This document shows, piece by piece, positions 51,358 to 60,754 of a stretch of DNA of 64,000 bases. The stretch comes from an uncultured Ruminococcus sp. GTDB lineage: Bacteria; Bacillota; Clostridia; Oscillospirales; Acutalibacteraceae. The translations under genes were made by a program, and so were the position numbers. Position 1 is the first letter of the stretch; the number at the start of each line of letters is the position of its first letter. The notes beneath the pieces are model-generated. The model was not told where the DNA came from. It worked only from the letters and a program-made list of their open reading frames with translations, and made no database searches. The DNA is taken from positions 12,426-76,425 of the forward strand of contig UQQD01000006.1 in the NCBI GenBank assembly GCA_900543095.1. Direction: 5' to 3'.

Positions 51358-52392
51358 ATGAACAGCTTTTCAGAGAGTTACAAAGAAGCAGGAGTTGACG
51401 TAACGGCAGGCTACAAATCGGTTGAGCTTATGAAAAAGCACGTTGCACGCACAAAAATTGACGGCGTTGTTTCGGGCATAGGCGGATTTGGCGGACTGTT
51501 TGCACCCGACTTCAAGGGTATGGAGGAGCCGATCCTCGTCAGCGGAACAGACGGAGTCGGCACAAAGCTAAAGCTTGCGTTCTTGCTTGACAAGCACGAT
51601 ACAATCGGCATAGATTCCGTTGCAATGTGTGTAAACGACGTGGTTTGCTGCGGAGCAAAGCCCCTGTTTTTCCTTGATTACATAGCTATCGGCAAAAACA
51701 TTCCCGAAAAGGTAGCCGATATTGTATCGGGTATTGCCGAAGGCTGCGTTCAGTCGGGCTGTGCCCTTGTGGGCGGCGAAACAGCCGAGCATCCGGGACT
51801 TATGCCTATTGACGAATATGACGTTGCAGGCTTTTGCGTCGGTATTGCCGACAAGCCAAAGATGATTGACGGCTCAAAGCTTAATGCGGGCGATGTGCTG
51901 ATAGGACTTCGTTCTTCTGGAGTTCACTCAAACGGCTTTTCACTTGTAAGAAAAATCTTCGATATAAACGAAACAACCGTAAATAACACCTATGACGAGC
52001 TTGACAAGCCTCTCGGCGAAGTTCTGCTCACACCTACAAAAATTTATGTAAAGCCGATCCTTGCGCTTATGCAAGCTGTTGAGGTCAAGGCTGTTTCTCA
52101 CATAACAGGCGGCGGTTTTTATGAAAATATACCTCGTATGCTAAAGGAGGGTATGACCGCAAAAATCAATAAATCAGCCGTACCCGTACTGCCGATATTC
52201 AAGCTTATGCAAAGGATCGGGAACATTTCCGAACACGATATGTTCAACACCTTTAATATGGGCGTGGGAATGATAACGGCAGTATCAAAAAATGATGTTG
52301 ACAAAGCTCTTGAAGTGCTGAAATCAAACGGCGAGGACGCAGTTATCCTCGGAGAAGTGATTGATGGCAGTGAAGGAGTTGTGTTTGCCTGA
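51358..52392 (+). CDS. purM: Phosphoribosylformylglycinamidine cyclo-ligase (AIR synthetase)
   Basis: A 344-residue ATP-dependent enzyme that closes the imidazole ring (FGAM to AIR). It begins with [22 protein letters not shown] and contains [58 protein letters not shown] and the C-terminal [13 protein letters not shown] and NMGVGMI, all normal for PurM. Its length is normal. CGGAGG precedes the ATG, and the stop overlaps the purN start. Confidence 0.98.
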   Translation: MNSFSESYKEAGVDVTAGYKSVELMKKHVARTKIDGVVSGIGGFGGLFAPDFKGMEEPILVSGTDGVGTKLKLAFLLDKHDTIGIDSVAMCVNDVVCCGAKPLFFLDYIAIGKNIPEKVADIVSGIAEGCVQSGCALVGGETAEHPGLMPIDEYDVAGFCVGIADKPKMIDGSKLNAGDVLIGLRSSGVHSNGFSLVRKIFDINETTVNNTYDELDKPLGEVLLTPTKIYVKPILALMQAVEVKAVSHITGGGFYENIPRMLKEGMTAKINKSAVPVLPIFKLMQRIGNISEHDMFNTFNMGVGMITAVSKNDVDKALEVLKSNGEDAVILGEVIDGSEGVVFA

Positions 52393-53018
52393 TGAAGAAC
52401 ATAGCGGTGCTTGTGTCGGGAGGCGGCACAAACTTGCAGGCGCTTATTGACGCTCAGAACAGGGGAGAGATAAAAAACGGCAGAATAACCTGCGTTATTT
52501 CATCAAATCCCAACGCATATGCTCTTGAAAGGGCAAGGAGAAACAACATAGATACCGCAGTAATAAGGCGTAAGGACTACAGTGATTTTGAAGATTACGA
52601 CAATGCCTTAACTGAGCTTATCAAGAGCAAAGACGCCGATGCAGTCGTCCTTGCCGGCTTTATGACAATACTCGGCAAAACGGTAATCAATACTTTTGAA
52701 AACCGAATTATTAATATACATCCGTCGCTTATTCCGTCCTTTTGCGGCGAAGGCTTTTACGGACTTCACGTTCACGAAGCCGCGCTTGCAAGGGGCGTAA
52801 AGGTAACGGGCGCAACGGCGCATTTTGTAAACGAGGTCTGCGACGGCGGACCTATAATCATTCAAAAAGCGGTCGAAATACAAAACGGCGACACACCCGA
52901 AATTTTGCAAAAAAGAGTAATGGAGCAGGCTGAATGGAAGATACTTCCCAAAGCGGTTTCACTTTTTTGTGATGAAAAAATAAAGGTTATAGGCAACAGA
53001 ACCGAAATTCTTAACTAA
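52392..53018 (+). CDS. purN: Phosphoribosylglycinamide formyltransferase
   Basis: A 208-residue folate-dependent GAR transformylase. The N-terminal VLVSGGGTNLQALIDA binds the phosphate of GAR. The catalytic region has GFMTILGKTVINTFENRIINIHPSLIPSF with the conserved Asn and His, and VTGATAHFVNEVCDGGPII with the catalytic Asp. The start codon overlaps the purM stop by one base (TGATG), so expression is coupled. Confidence 0.97.
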   Translation: MKNIAVLVSGGGTNLQALIDAQNRGEIKNGRITCVISSNPNAYALERARRNNIDTAVIRRKDYSDFEDYDNALTELIKSKDADAVVLAGFMTILGKTVINTFENRIINIHPSLIPSFCGEGFYGLHVHEAALARGVKVTGATAHFVNEVCDGGPIIIQKAVEIQNGDTPEILQKRVMEQAEWKILPKAVSLFCDEKIKVIGNRTEILN

Positions 53019-53030
53019 TCGGAGGTAATT

Positions 53031-53747
53031 ATGAACGCAGTATCACTCGAAAAAGAAATATCCTCGACCACATATCCCGGCAGGGGTATTGTAATCGGCA
53101 GAAGCGCCGACGGCACAAAGGCTGTAATCGCATATTTTATTATGGGCAGGAGCGAAAACAGCAGAAACAGAGTTTTTGTTGAAACGGATGACGGAATCAA
53201 GACCGAAGCGTTCGATCCGTCAAAGCTTGTTGACCCTTCGCTGATAATCTATGCGCCGGTACGCACGCTCGGCAATAAGACAATAGTTACAAACGGCGAC
53301 CAGACAGACACAATATATGAACTTATGAATCAACAGCTCACCTTTGAACAGTCGCTTCGCACACGTCAGTTTGAGCCGGACTCCCCTAATTACACACCGA
53401 GAATTTCGGGTATAGTAAAATGCAGCGACGGAAAAATGAACTATGCAATGTCAATTCTCAAAAGCGCAGACGGCAACCCCGAATGTTGCGAGCGTTATAC
53501 ATTTTCATACGATTGTCCGCTTGCAGGAAAGGGAAGATTTATCCACACCTATATGAGCGACGGCAATCCGCTTCCGAGCTTTGAGGGCGAGCCGACCTTG
53601 GTTGAGATTGGCGACGATGATATTGATTCCTTTGCCCAAAAGATTTGGGCTTCGCTCAACGACGATAACAAGGTGTCGCTGTTTGTGCGCTATATCGACA
53701 TAGCAACAAACACGGCAGATTCAAGAATAATCAATAAAAACAAGTAA
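53031..53747 (+). CDS. purO: IMP cyclohydrolase, PurO type
   Basis: A 238-residue enzyme of the PurO/IMP cyclohydrolase family (COG3363), first known from archaea. It closes FAICAR to IMP, the last step of the pathway. The N-terminal part reads SSTTYPGRGIVIGRSADGTKAVIAYFIMGRSENSRNRVF, a hallmark of the family, followed by YAPVRTLGNKTIVTNGDQTDTI and FEPDSPNYTPRISGI. It replaces the MGS-like cyclohydrolase domain of PurH, which is missing from the next gene. CGGAGG precedes the ATG. Confidence 0.9.
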   Translation: MNAVSLEKEISSTTYPGRGIVIGRSADGTKAVIAYFIMGRSENSRNRVFVETDDGIKTEAFDPSKLVDPSLIIYAPVRTLGNKTIVTNGDQTDTIYELMNQQLTFEQSLRTRQFEPDSPNYTPRISGIVKCSDGKMNYAMSILKSADGNPECCERYTFSYDCPLAGKGRFIHTYMSDGNPLPSFEGEPTLVEIGDDDIDSFAQKIWASLNDDNKVSLFVRYIDIATNTADSRIINKNK

Positions 53748-53764
53748 AAGAAAGGAAAGATAAG

Positions 53765-54943
53765 ATGAATGAACTCGCTTTAAAGTACGGCTGTAATCCA
53801 AATCAAAAGCCGTCAAGAATATTTATGCAGGACGGAAAGGATCTGCCTGTTGAGGTGCTCAACGGCAAGCCGGGCTATATTAATTTTCTTGACGCATTCA
53901 ATTCATGGCAGCTTGTAAAGGAGCTGAAAGCGGCAACAGGACTTCCTGCCGCAGCGTCGTTTAAGCACGTCAGTCCTGCGGGCGCAGCAGTTGCAACCGA
54001 GCTTTCGGATACTCTTAAAAAGATTTATTTTGTAGATGATCTTGAGCTTTCACCGATAGCTTCAGCCTATGCTATGGCAAGAGGCGCAGACAGAATGTCG
54101 TCCTACGGCGATTGGGTAGCTCTTTCCGATACCTGCGACGTTCAGACAGCCCTCCTCTTAAAGCGTGAGGTTTCCGACGGTATAATTGCTCCCGATTATA
54201 CGCCAGAAGCGCTTGAAGTGCTCAAAACCAAAAGAAAAGGCACATACAATGTTGTTAAGATAGACCCCGATTATGTTCCTGCACCTGTTGAGCACAAGGA
54301 CGTGTTCGGTGTTACGTTTGAGCAGGGCAGAAACGAGCTTAAAATTGATGAAGCAATGCTTATGCAGAACATTGTAACAAAGAACAAAAAACTCACCGAC
54401 GAGGCAAAGCGTGATCTTCTTATCGCCCTTATCACACTTAAATACACACAGTCAAACTCAGTCTGTTATGCAAAAGGCGGACAGGCTATCGGCGTAGGTG
54501 CAGGTCAGCAGTCAAGAATTCACTGCACACGTCTTGCAGGCAACAAGGCGGATATATGGTATCTCAGGCAGCATCCAAAGGTTATGAACCTGCCGTTTGT
54601 TGACGATATTCGCCGTCCCGACCGTGACAACACCATTGATGTTTATATCTCCGACGATTACGAGGATGTACTTGCAGACGGCGTTTGGCAGCAGTTCTTT
54701 AAAACGAAGCCCGAACCCCTCACAAAGCAGGAGAAAAAGGAGTGGCTTGCAACATTCAGCGGCGTATCCCTCGGTTCGGACGCATTTTTCCCGTTCGGCG
54801 ATAATATCGAACGTGCAAAGCGTTCGGGCGTTCAGTATGTAGCCCAGCCCGGCGGTTCTATCCGTGACGACAACGTAATCGACACCTGCGACAAGTACAA
54901 TATGACAATGTGCTTTACAGGAATAAGACTTTTCCACCACTGA
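53765..54943 (+). CDS. AICAR transformylase, stand-alone (PurH C-terminal type)
   Basis: A 392-residue phosphoribosylaminoimidazolecarboxamide formyltransferase. It corresponds only to the AICARFT part of bifunctional PurH: LKYGCNPNQKPSRIF at the start, FKHVSPAGAAVA with the catalytic Lys-His, then GGQAIGVGAGQQSRIHCTRLAG and GSDAFFPFGDNIERAKRSGVQYVAQPGGSIRDD. The N-terminal IMP cyclohydrolase domain is absent; PurO directly upstream should supply it. AAGGAAAG precedes the ATG. This split form is known in some Clostridia. Confidence 0.93.
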   Translation: MNELALKYGCNPNQKPSRIFMQDGKDLPVEVLNGKPGYINFLDAFNSWQLVKELKAATGLPAAASFKHVSPAGAAVATELSDTLKKIYFVDDLELSPIASAYAMARGADRMSSYGDWVALSDTCDVQTALLLKREVSDGIIAPDYTPEALEVLKTKRKGTYNVVKIDPDYVPAPVEHKDVFGVTFEQGRNELKIDEAMLMQNIVTKNKKLTDEAKRDLLIALITLKYTQSNSVCYAKGGQAIGVGAGQQSRIHCTRLAGNKADIWYLRQHPKVMNLPFVDDIRRPDRDNTIDVYISDDYEDVLADGVWQQFFKTKPEPLTKQEKKEWLATFSGVSLGSDAFFPFGDNIERAKRSGVQYVAQPGGSIRDDNVIDTCDKYNMTMCFTGIRLFHH

Positions 54944-54956
54944 TACGAGGTGAACT

Positions 54957-56222
54957 ATGAAAATATTGATGATAGGCTCAGGCGGCAGGGAACACGCACT
55001 GATAAAAAAATTGCTTGAAAGCCCAAAATGCACAAAGCTCTATTGCGCTCCCGGCAACGGCGGAATTTCCCGTGATGCAGAGCCGGTTGACATCGGCGTA
55101 ATGGACAAGGAAAATATGGTGAAATTTGCAAAGGACAACAGCATTGACCTTGTGTTTGTTGCCCCCGACGATCCGCTTGCCGCAGGAATGGTTGACGCAA
55201 TGCAGGCTGAGGGAATTCGTGCGTTCGGTCCTAATGCAAACGCCGCCATAATTGAAGCTTCAAAGGTTTTTTCAAAAAATCTTATGAAAAAATATAATAT
55301 TCCGACCGCAAAATACGAGGTATTCAGTGATCCGAATAAGGCTATTGACTATATAAAAACCGAAAACACAACTCCGGTTGTTGTAAAGGCGGACGGACTT
55401 GCGCTCGGTAAGGGCGTAATAATCGCTCAGACTATTAATGAAGCTGTCGAAGCCGTAAAGGAAATAATGGAAGACAAAAAGTTCGGCGATTCGGGCAATA
55501 ATATAGTTATTGAAGAATTTCTTACCGGCCCCGAGGTTTCAGTCCTTGCATTTACCGACGGAAAATGTGTAAAGCCTATGGTCAGCTCAAAGGATCACAA
55601 GCGTGCTTTTGACAATGACGAGGGACTCAATACAGGCGGAATGGGAACAATAAGCCCAAATCCGTATTATACCGATGAAATTGCGGACATATGTATGGAA
55701 ACAATCTTTAAGCCTACAATAGACGCAATGAACAAGGAAAACAGACCGTTTAAGGGCTGCCTTTACTTTGGTCTTATGATAACCCCGAACGGGCCGAAGG
55801 TCATTGAATACAACGCTCGTTTCGGCGACCCCGAGGCTCAGGTGGTGCTTCCGAGATTAAAAACCGATTTGGTTGACATCTGCGAAGCGGTAATTGATGA
55901 AAGGCTTGATGACCTTAATATTGAATGGTATGACGGAGCGGCAGCCTGTGTAGTTATGGCAAGCGGCGGTTATCCCGTAAAATATAAAAAAGGCATAGAA
56001 ATCAAAGGTCTTGACGACAAAGGACAGGTTGACGGCGCTACGGTTTATCACGCCGGCACGAAGTACGAAAACGGTAAATTTTACACAAGCGGAGGACGTG
56101 TGCTTGGCATTACGGCAGTTGCTCCCACGCTTGACGAGGCGCTTAAAAAAGCATATTCGGCAGTTGATAAGATAAGCTTTGAGGGCGCTCATTACCGCCG
56201 TGACATCGGCAGAACAAAGTAA
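54957..56222 (+). CDS. purD: Phosphoribosylamine-glycine ligase
   Basis: A 421-residue ATP-grasp enzyme that makes GAR. MKILMIGSGGREHALIKKL opens the protein; PVVVKADGLALGKGVIIA is the ATP-grasp core; VIEEFLTGPEVSVLAF, DEGLNTGGMGTISP and VIEYNARFGDPEAQVVLPRL are conserved PurD segments. Its length is normal. It ends the operon; purL, purQ, purS, purC and purB are not in the window. A 13-bp stem terminator follows. Confidence 0.98.
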   Translation: MKILMIGSGGREHALIKKLLESPKCTKLYCAPGNGGISRDAEPVDIGVMDKENMVKFAKDNSIDLVFVAPDDPLAAGMVDAMQAEGIRAFGPNANAAIIEASKVFSKNLMKKYNIPTAKYEVFSDPNKAIDYIKTENTTPVVVKADGLALGKGVIIAQTINEAVEAVKEIMEDKKFGDSGNNIVIEEFLTGPEVSVLAFTDGKCVKPMVSSKDHKRAFDNDEGLNTGGMGTISPNPYYTDEIADICMETIFKPTIDAMNKENRPFKGCLYFGLMITPNGPKVIEYNARFGDPEAQVVLPRLKTDLVDICEAVIDERLDDLNIEWYDGAAACVVMASGGYPVKYKKGIEIKGLDDKGQVDGATVYHAGTKYENGKFYTSGGRVLGITAVAPTLDEALKKAYSAVDKISFEGAHYRRDIGRTK

Positions 56223-56273
56223 CATCTGTTTTTCGATACATTTTTAAAAATATTATTTGAAATTAATAAAATT

Positions 56274-56314
56274 AAGCAACGCCGCACTTCATAAGAAATG
56301 CGGCGTTGCTTTTA
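56274..56314. terminator. Terminator between purD and spo0A (convergent)
   Basis: AAGCAACGCCGCA (56274-56286) pairs perfectly with TGCGGCGTTGCTT (56299-56311), with T-rich tails on both strands. It ends directly at the spo0A stop codon. Confidence 0.9.
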
Positions 56315-57082
56315 ACTTGCGTTTTTAATTTGTAATCTCAGTCTGTCGGAGATCATTGCGATAAACTCACTGTTTGTCGGCTTTCCTCTGTCGTTGTGAA
56401 TGGTATAGCCAAAGTACGAATTAAGAACGTCAATATCGCCTCTGTCCCACGCAACTTCAATAGCGTGGCGAATTGCACGCTCCACCCTTGAAGAAGTGGT
56501 TTCATATTTTTTGGCAACAGAAGGGTAGAGCTGTTTAGTAACGGCATTAATGATTTCAGGCTTTTCTACCGACATAATAATCGAATCCCTGAGATAGTGG
56601 TAGCCTTTTATGTGAGCAGGCACACCAATCTCGTGCAGGATTTGAGTCACCTTTATCTCAATACCGAATGCGTCAAAGCTTATCGGACTTGCAAACATTC
56701 CGTCCTTGCCTTTTCTTAGCATTTTTGAGATGTTTTCGCAAAGCTCGGCTACGTCATACGGCTTTAAAACAAAGTAGCTTGCGCCTGCGCTCATAATCTC
56801 TCTTTCAAGTACGGGACTGTGAAATGAGGAAAACACAATAAATACCGGTGCTTTCAGATTTTGTCTTTTAATGTTCCGAATAACGCCGATTGCATCAAGC
56901 CTTGTCATAAATGAATCCATCACGACCACATCCGGTATTTCTTGGCGGATACGGCTGCAAAGCTCTTCGCCGTCCTTTACGCAGAATGAAGCTGAAATAT
57001 TAAAGTTTTGCAATATTTTCAGGTTTTCCTGTGAAAATTCCGACGCATCTTCGGTAATAATAAGTTTAATGCTGTTGTCCAT
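56312..57082 (-). CDS. spo0A: Sporulation master regulator Spo0A
   Basis: A 256-residue response regulator that commits the cell to sporulation. The receiver domain (about 1-120) has IITEDASEF, the phospho-acceptor Asp in [16 protein letters not shown], and the Lys in [10 protein letters not shown]. The C-terminal DNA-binding domain shows [41 protein letters not shown] and the family end [18 protein letters not shown], all diagnostic. I use the second ATG (57082), nine bases after GGGAG; the first is two codons upstream. spoIVB lies upstream, the standard order. A pair of 0A-type boxes lies about 100 bases upstream. Confidence 0.97.
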   Translation of the reverse strand: MDNSIKLIITEDASEFSQENLKILQNFNISASFCVKDGEELCSRIRQEIPDVVVMDSFMTRLDAIGVIRNIKRQNLKAPVFIVFSSFHSPVLEREIMSAGASYFVLKPYDVAELCENISKMLRKGKDGMFASPISFDAFGIEIKVTQILHEIGVPAHIKGYHYLRDSIIMSVEKPEIINAVTKQLYPSVAKKYETTSSRVERAIRHAIEVAWDRGDIDVLNSYFGYTIHNDRGKPTNSEFIAMISDRLRLQIKNAS

Positions 57083-57177
57083 TGTCATAATCTCCCATCA
57101 ATTTTTGATTGTGAATTAATATTACCACAAAATGGCAAACTTGGCAATAGTTTCCAACTAATTTTTTTAAATATTTT

Positions 57178-57195
57178 TGTCGATTGATTTCGACA
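57178..57195. promoter_or_regulatory. Inverted pair of 0A-type boxes upstream of spo0A
   Basis: TGTCGAT at 57178-57184 and, on the other strand, TGTCGAA (TTCGACA at 57189-57195) form an inverted pair. TGTCGAA is the 0A-box consensus, so Spo0A may control its own gene from here. Confidence 0.6.
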
Positions 57196-57219
57196 ACCAA
57201 AATCTGTCAATATATTGTG

Positions 57220-58236
57220 CTATTCGACTGAATAATCTACCATATTTTGTATAGCAACGCCATACCCCTCACAAGGATGATTTACAAACACATGGGTAAC
57301 CGCTCCGACAAGTTTACCGTCCTGAACAATGGGGCTTCCGCTCATTCCCTGCACGATACCGCCGCATTTGTTAAGCAGCCTGTTGTCTGTAACTTTTATT
57401 ACAAAGTTTTCATTGGTGTTCTTGTCAAAACTGCAAATTTTAGTTATTTCAATGTCATAACAGCCTATAACGTCGCTGTTTAGCGTGGTGTAGATTTCAG
57501 CTTTGCCCGGCTTAATTTCATTAAAATCGGCAAGTTCGATTTTTGAACCAAATTGTGCAATATTGTCATTTATTGTTCCGTAAACTCCCACATCGGTATT
57601 TCTTGTCAAATCACCTATTTTGTTGTCGGTAAAGTATCCGTTAAGACTTCCCGCATTTCCCGAGGTGCTTTTAGTTACCGAGCTGATGTTTGCTTTTACG
57701 GCTTCACCCGAACCGAGCGGCAACAGCAAATCTGTATCATTATCGCATATTCCGTGCCCAAGCGCCGCAAAATAATTATTGTCGGGGTCGTAATAGGTCA
57801 CGGTGCCGATACCGGCACAACTGTCACGCACCCAAGCTCCGAGCAGATAGATTCCGACTGTATTAAGCTGAGGAGTAACATTTTTTTCGATTTCGTTTCC
57901 GTTTCGTTCTATGCTGAGTTTAAGTGCGTTTCCGTTTGAGTTGAAAGCTGCCGCCTGAAGATCCTCGTTTGTTTTAATTTCGTTTCCGTTTACTTTTTTA
58001 ATGATGTCGTTAATCTCAAGTCCGCCGTCTTTGGCGGGACAAACATACTTTCCGCCGTCAAAAAATCCTTCAAGGTCAATAACAACAACACCGTCGTTAT
58101 AAAATTTTACTCCGAAAGTATCGCCTCCGAGATAAACGTATCCTTCATTTGACTTTGCGCCTGCGGTCACAACCGTGCAGGTGTAAATTAAGCTGAAAAT
58201 CAAGGCAACTGAGATTGTTTTTACAAATTTTTTCAA
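57220..58236 (-). CDS. spoIVB: SpoIVB peptidase
   Basis: A 338-residue serine peptidase (S55) secreted from the forespore to trigger sigma-K activation. An N-terminal membrane/signal segment (about 8-27) precedes a PDZ domain (about 75-110, GLEINDIIKKVNGNEIKTNEDLQAA), then the peptidase domain with the catalytic His in AALGHGICDNDT and Ser in GIVQGMSGSPIVQDGKLVGAVTHVFV. The start is TTG with AAGGTGA upstream. The length is slightly below that of Bacillus SpoIVB. It lies upstream of spo0A in the conserved order. Confidence 0.95.
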   Translation of the reverse strand: MKKFVKTISVALIFSLIYTCTVVTAGAKSNEGYVYLGGDTFGVKFYNDGVVVIDLEGFFDGGKYVCPAKDGGLEINDIIKKVNGNEIKTNEDLQAAAFNSNGNALKLSIERNGNEIEKNVTPQLNTVGIYLLGAWVRDSCAGIGTVTYYDPDNNYFAALGHGICDNDTDLLLPLGSGEAVKANISSVTKSTSGNAGSLNGYFTDNKIGDLTRNTDVGVYGTINDNIAQFGSKIELADFNEIKPGKAEIYTTLNSDVIGCYDIEITKICSFDKNTNENFVIKVTDNRLLNKCGGIVQGMSGSPIVQDGKLVGAVTHVFVNHPCEGYGVAIQNMVDYSVE

Positions 58237-58405
58237 AAAATCACCTTCTTTCCGTTGCCTTTATTATTGTTTGCATTTATAATATAAGTAATTGCGTGTT
58301 CAAATTATTATAAAACAACTTGCCATTTAATATTAAAAAAATGCCGTCAAATCGTATTTTTTTCAAATTATTTTCAAAATTTAAATGATTTACAAGAGGG
58401 TAAAA

Positions 58406-60745
58406 ATGTCTGATTCGGAAAAAAATTTAACCGGGCTTTCAACCGAACAAGTCAATGAACGTGTTTCAGAAGGAAAAACCAATAAAGTATCCAATCTTAA
58501 AACAAAATCAGTTAAGCGCATATTTTACGATAATATTTTTACGCTTTTTAATTTGATTAACGTAATACTTCTGATTGCGCTTATAGTTGTCGGATCATAT
58601 AAAAATATGTTGTTTTTCGGTGTGGTAATCTGCAATACCGCAATAGGAATTTTTCAGGAAATCCGCTCCAAAAAAAGTGTTGACAAGCTGACAATTCTTT
58701 CAGAAAGCAAAATTGATGTTTTGCGTGACGGCAAAATTACTCGGATAAGCAAAGAACAAATCGTACTTGACGATATTATCATTCTTTCACGAGGAAACCA
58801 AATTCCTGCCGACTGCGTTGTTTGCTCAGGCTTATGCAAGGTAAATGAAAGTCTGCTTACCGGCGAATCGAACCTGATTGAAAAAAACGAGGGCGATGAG
58901 CTTTTGTCGGGCAGCTTTATAGCCGCAGGAAAGTGTTATGCAAGGGTTGCAAAGGTTGGTGAAAATTGCTATGCGTCTAAAATCAATAACGAGGCAAAAT
59001 ACATAAAAAAGGTAAACTCTCATATTATGAAATCCTTTAAGCTGATAATTCGGATATGCACCTTTATTATCATACCTGTAGGAATAATCTTCTTTATACG
59101 TCAGTTTGGAATATTGGACGAAAACATAAAGCGCACTGTTGAAAACACGGTTGCGTCAATGGTGGGAATGATACCGAGCGGAATGATACTGCTTACAAGT
59201 ACCGTTCTTGCGGTGTCGGTTATCCGCCTTTCACGAAAAAAGGTTCTTGTAAACGAAATGTACTGCATAGAGTCGCTTGCGAGAGTTGATGTGCTTTGTG
59301 TTGACAAGACAGGAACGCTTACTGCCGATGAAATGAACGTGACCGAGGTTATCGCTTTTGATGCGTCGGATGATGAGATTAAAACCGCACTTTCGTCAAT
59401 AGTAAGCTCGTCCGAAGAAATTAACGCAACGCTTTTTGCAATAAAAGATTATGTCGGCGAGCAAAAGCCGATAAACTGCGTGAAATTTGCGTCGTTTTCA
59501 TCTGAAAACAAGTGGTCGGGCGGTGCTTACTCAAACGGTAAAACGTATATAGTCGGAGCGTCCGAATTTGTTTTAAAGGACAAAAACAAATACTCGGATG
59601 TGTATGACAGGATAGCCGATATTGCTCAAACCGTCAGGATAGTTGTGCTTGCCTGTTCCGATTCGGAATTTGACGGCAACACATTGCCGAACGATTTAAA
59701 ACCTATGGCGCTTATTCTTATAAAGGACAAGCTGAGAGAAAACGTGAACGACACAATAAACTATTTTAAGGAACAGGGCGTTGCTCTAAAGGTTATTTCC
59801 GGTGACAGCGTAAAGACCGTACGCAATATAGCCATTGACACCGGGATTGAGGGAGCGGAAAACGCCGTTGATATGTCAACCGTAACGACAGATGACGAAC
59901 TGTATGACGAAGCGGAGCGGTGCAGTGTTTTCGGCAGAGTAACACCTGCTCAAAAGAAGCAGCTTGTAACGGCTCTGCAAAATCACGGACATTCTGTTGC
60001 TATGATGGGGGACGGTGTAAACGATGTTCTTGCTCTCAAAGAGGCAGACTGTTCCGTAGCAATGGCGTCGGGAAGCGAGGCGGCGAGAAACGTTTCGCAG
60101 TTGGTCCTTGTAAATAATGACTTTGCCTCAATGCCCGAGGTTGTGGCAGAGGGCAGACGAACAATCAATAATGTTGAGCGCAGCTCTTCGCTGTTTTTGG
60201 TAAAGACGATATATTCTATTGTGCTTTCAATATTTTTCATATTTTTCCGCGGACAGTATCCGTTTGAGCCTATCCAGCTTACGCTTATCGGCGCATTGAC
60301 CATCGGGTTTCCGTCGTTTGTGCTTGCCTTGCAGCCGAACAAGGACAGAATCAAGGGTAATTTTACATTCAACATTATTTCAAGGGCAATGCCTGCGGCA
60401 ATATGTGTAATATCAAATATAATCATAGCAGCGGTCATAGGAAGAACATTTGGAATTCCTCACCCCGAAATTTCCACAATATCGGTTTATCTTACGGCAT
60501 TGTCGTGTCTGCTGCTTATTGTCAGGCTGTCTGTTCCGTTTAATTTACTTCGTACCGTGATGTTTTGCATAAGCGTTTCGGGACTTGCGCTTGCAGGTCT
60601 GTTTTTTGGCAAGCTGTTTTCAATTACGCTGCTTGGCTTTGAAAGCCTTTTGATATTCCTGCTTTGTGCAATCGCGACTATAATTGTTTTCAATATTCTT
60701 TACAGCATTGCCCAATATCTGATTGACAAAAATAAAAATCAATAA
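58406..60745 (+). CDS. CtpE-like cation-transporting P-type ATPase
   Basis: A 779-residue P-type pump. Visible are the actuator TGES (SLLTGESNLIE, about 150-158), the phosphorylation site DKTGTLTADE in VDVLCVDKTGTLT, the hinge GDGVNDVLALKEADCSVAMASG, and eight to ten membrane segments. The fourth membrane helix reads MVGMIPSGMILLTST, so the usual PEGL is PSGM, typical of the Firmicutes relatives of mycobacterial CtpE, a probable Ca2+ transporter. No HMA domain or CPC motif is present, so it is not a heavy-metal pump. AGAGGGT precedes the ATG at 58406. It ends nine bases before cca. Confidence 0.92.
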   Translation: MSDSEKNLTGLSTEQVNERVSEGKTNKVSNLKTKSVKRIFYDNIFTLFNLINVILLIALIVVGSYKNMLFFGVVICNTAIGIFQEIRSKKSVDKLTILSESKIDVLRDGKITRISKEQIVLDDIIILSRGNQIPADCVVCSGLCKVNESLLTGESNLIEKNEGDELLSGSFIAAGKCYARVAKVGENCYASKINNEAKYIKKVNSHIMKSFKLIIRICTFIIIPVGIIFFIRQFGILDENIKRTVENTVASMVGMIPSGMILLTSTVLAVSVIRLSRKKVLVNEMYCIESLARVDVLCVDKTGTLTADEMNVTEVIAFDASDDEIKTALSSIVSSSEEINATLFAIKDYVGEQKPINCVKFASFSSENKWSGGAYSNGKTYIVGASEFVLKDKNKYSDVYDRIADIAQTVRIVVLACSDSEFDGNTLPNDLKPMALILIKDKLRENVNDTINYFKEQGVALKVISGDSVKTVRNIAIDTGIEGAENAVDMSTVTTDDELYDEAERCSVFGRVTPAQKKQLVTALQNHGHSVAMMGDGVNDVLALKEADCSVAMASGSEAARNVSQLVLVNNDFASMPEVVAEGRRTINNVERSSSLFLVKTIYSIVLSIFFIFFRGQYPFEPIQLTLIGALTIGFPSFVLALQPNKDRIKGNFTFNIISRAMPAAICVISNIIIAAVIGRTFGIPHPEISTISVYLTALSCLLLIVRLSVPFNLLRTVMFCISVSGLALAGLFFGKLFSITLLGFESLLIFLLCAIATIIVFNILYSIAQYLIDKNKNQ

Positions 60746-60754
60746 GGCGGTATT

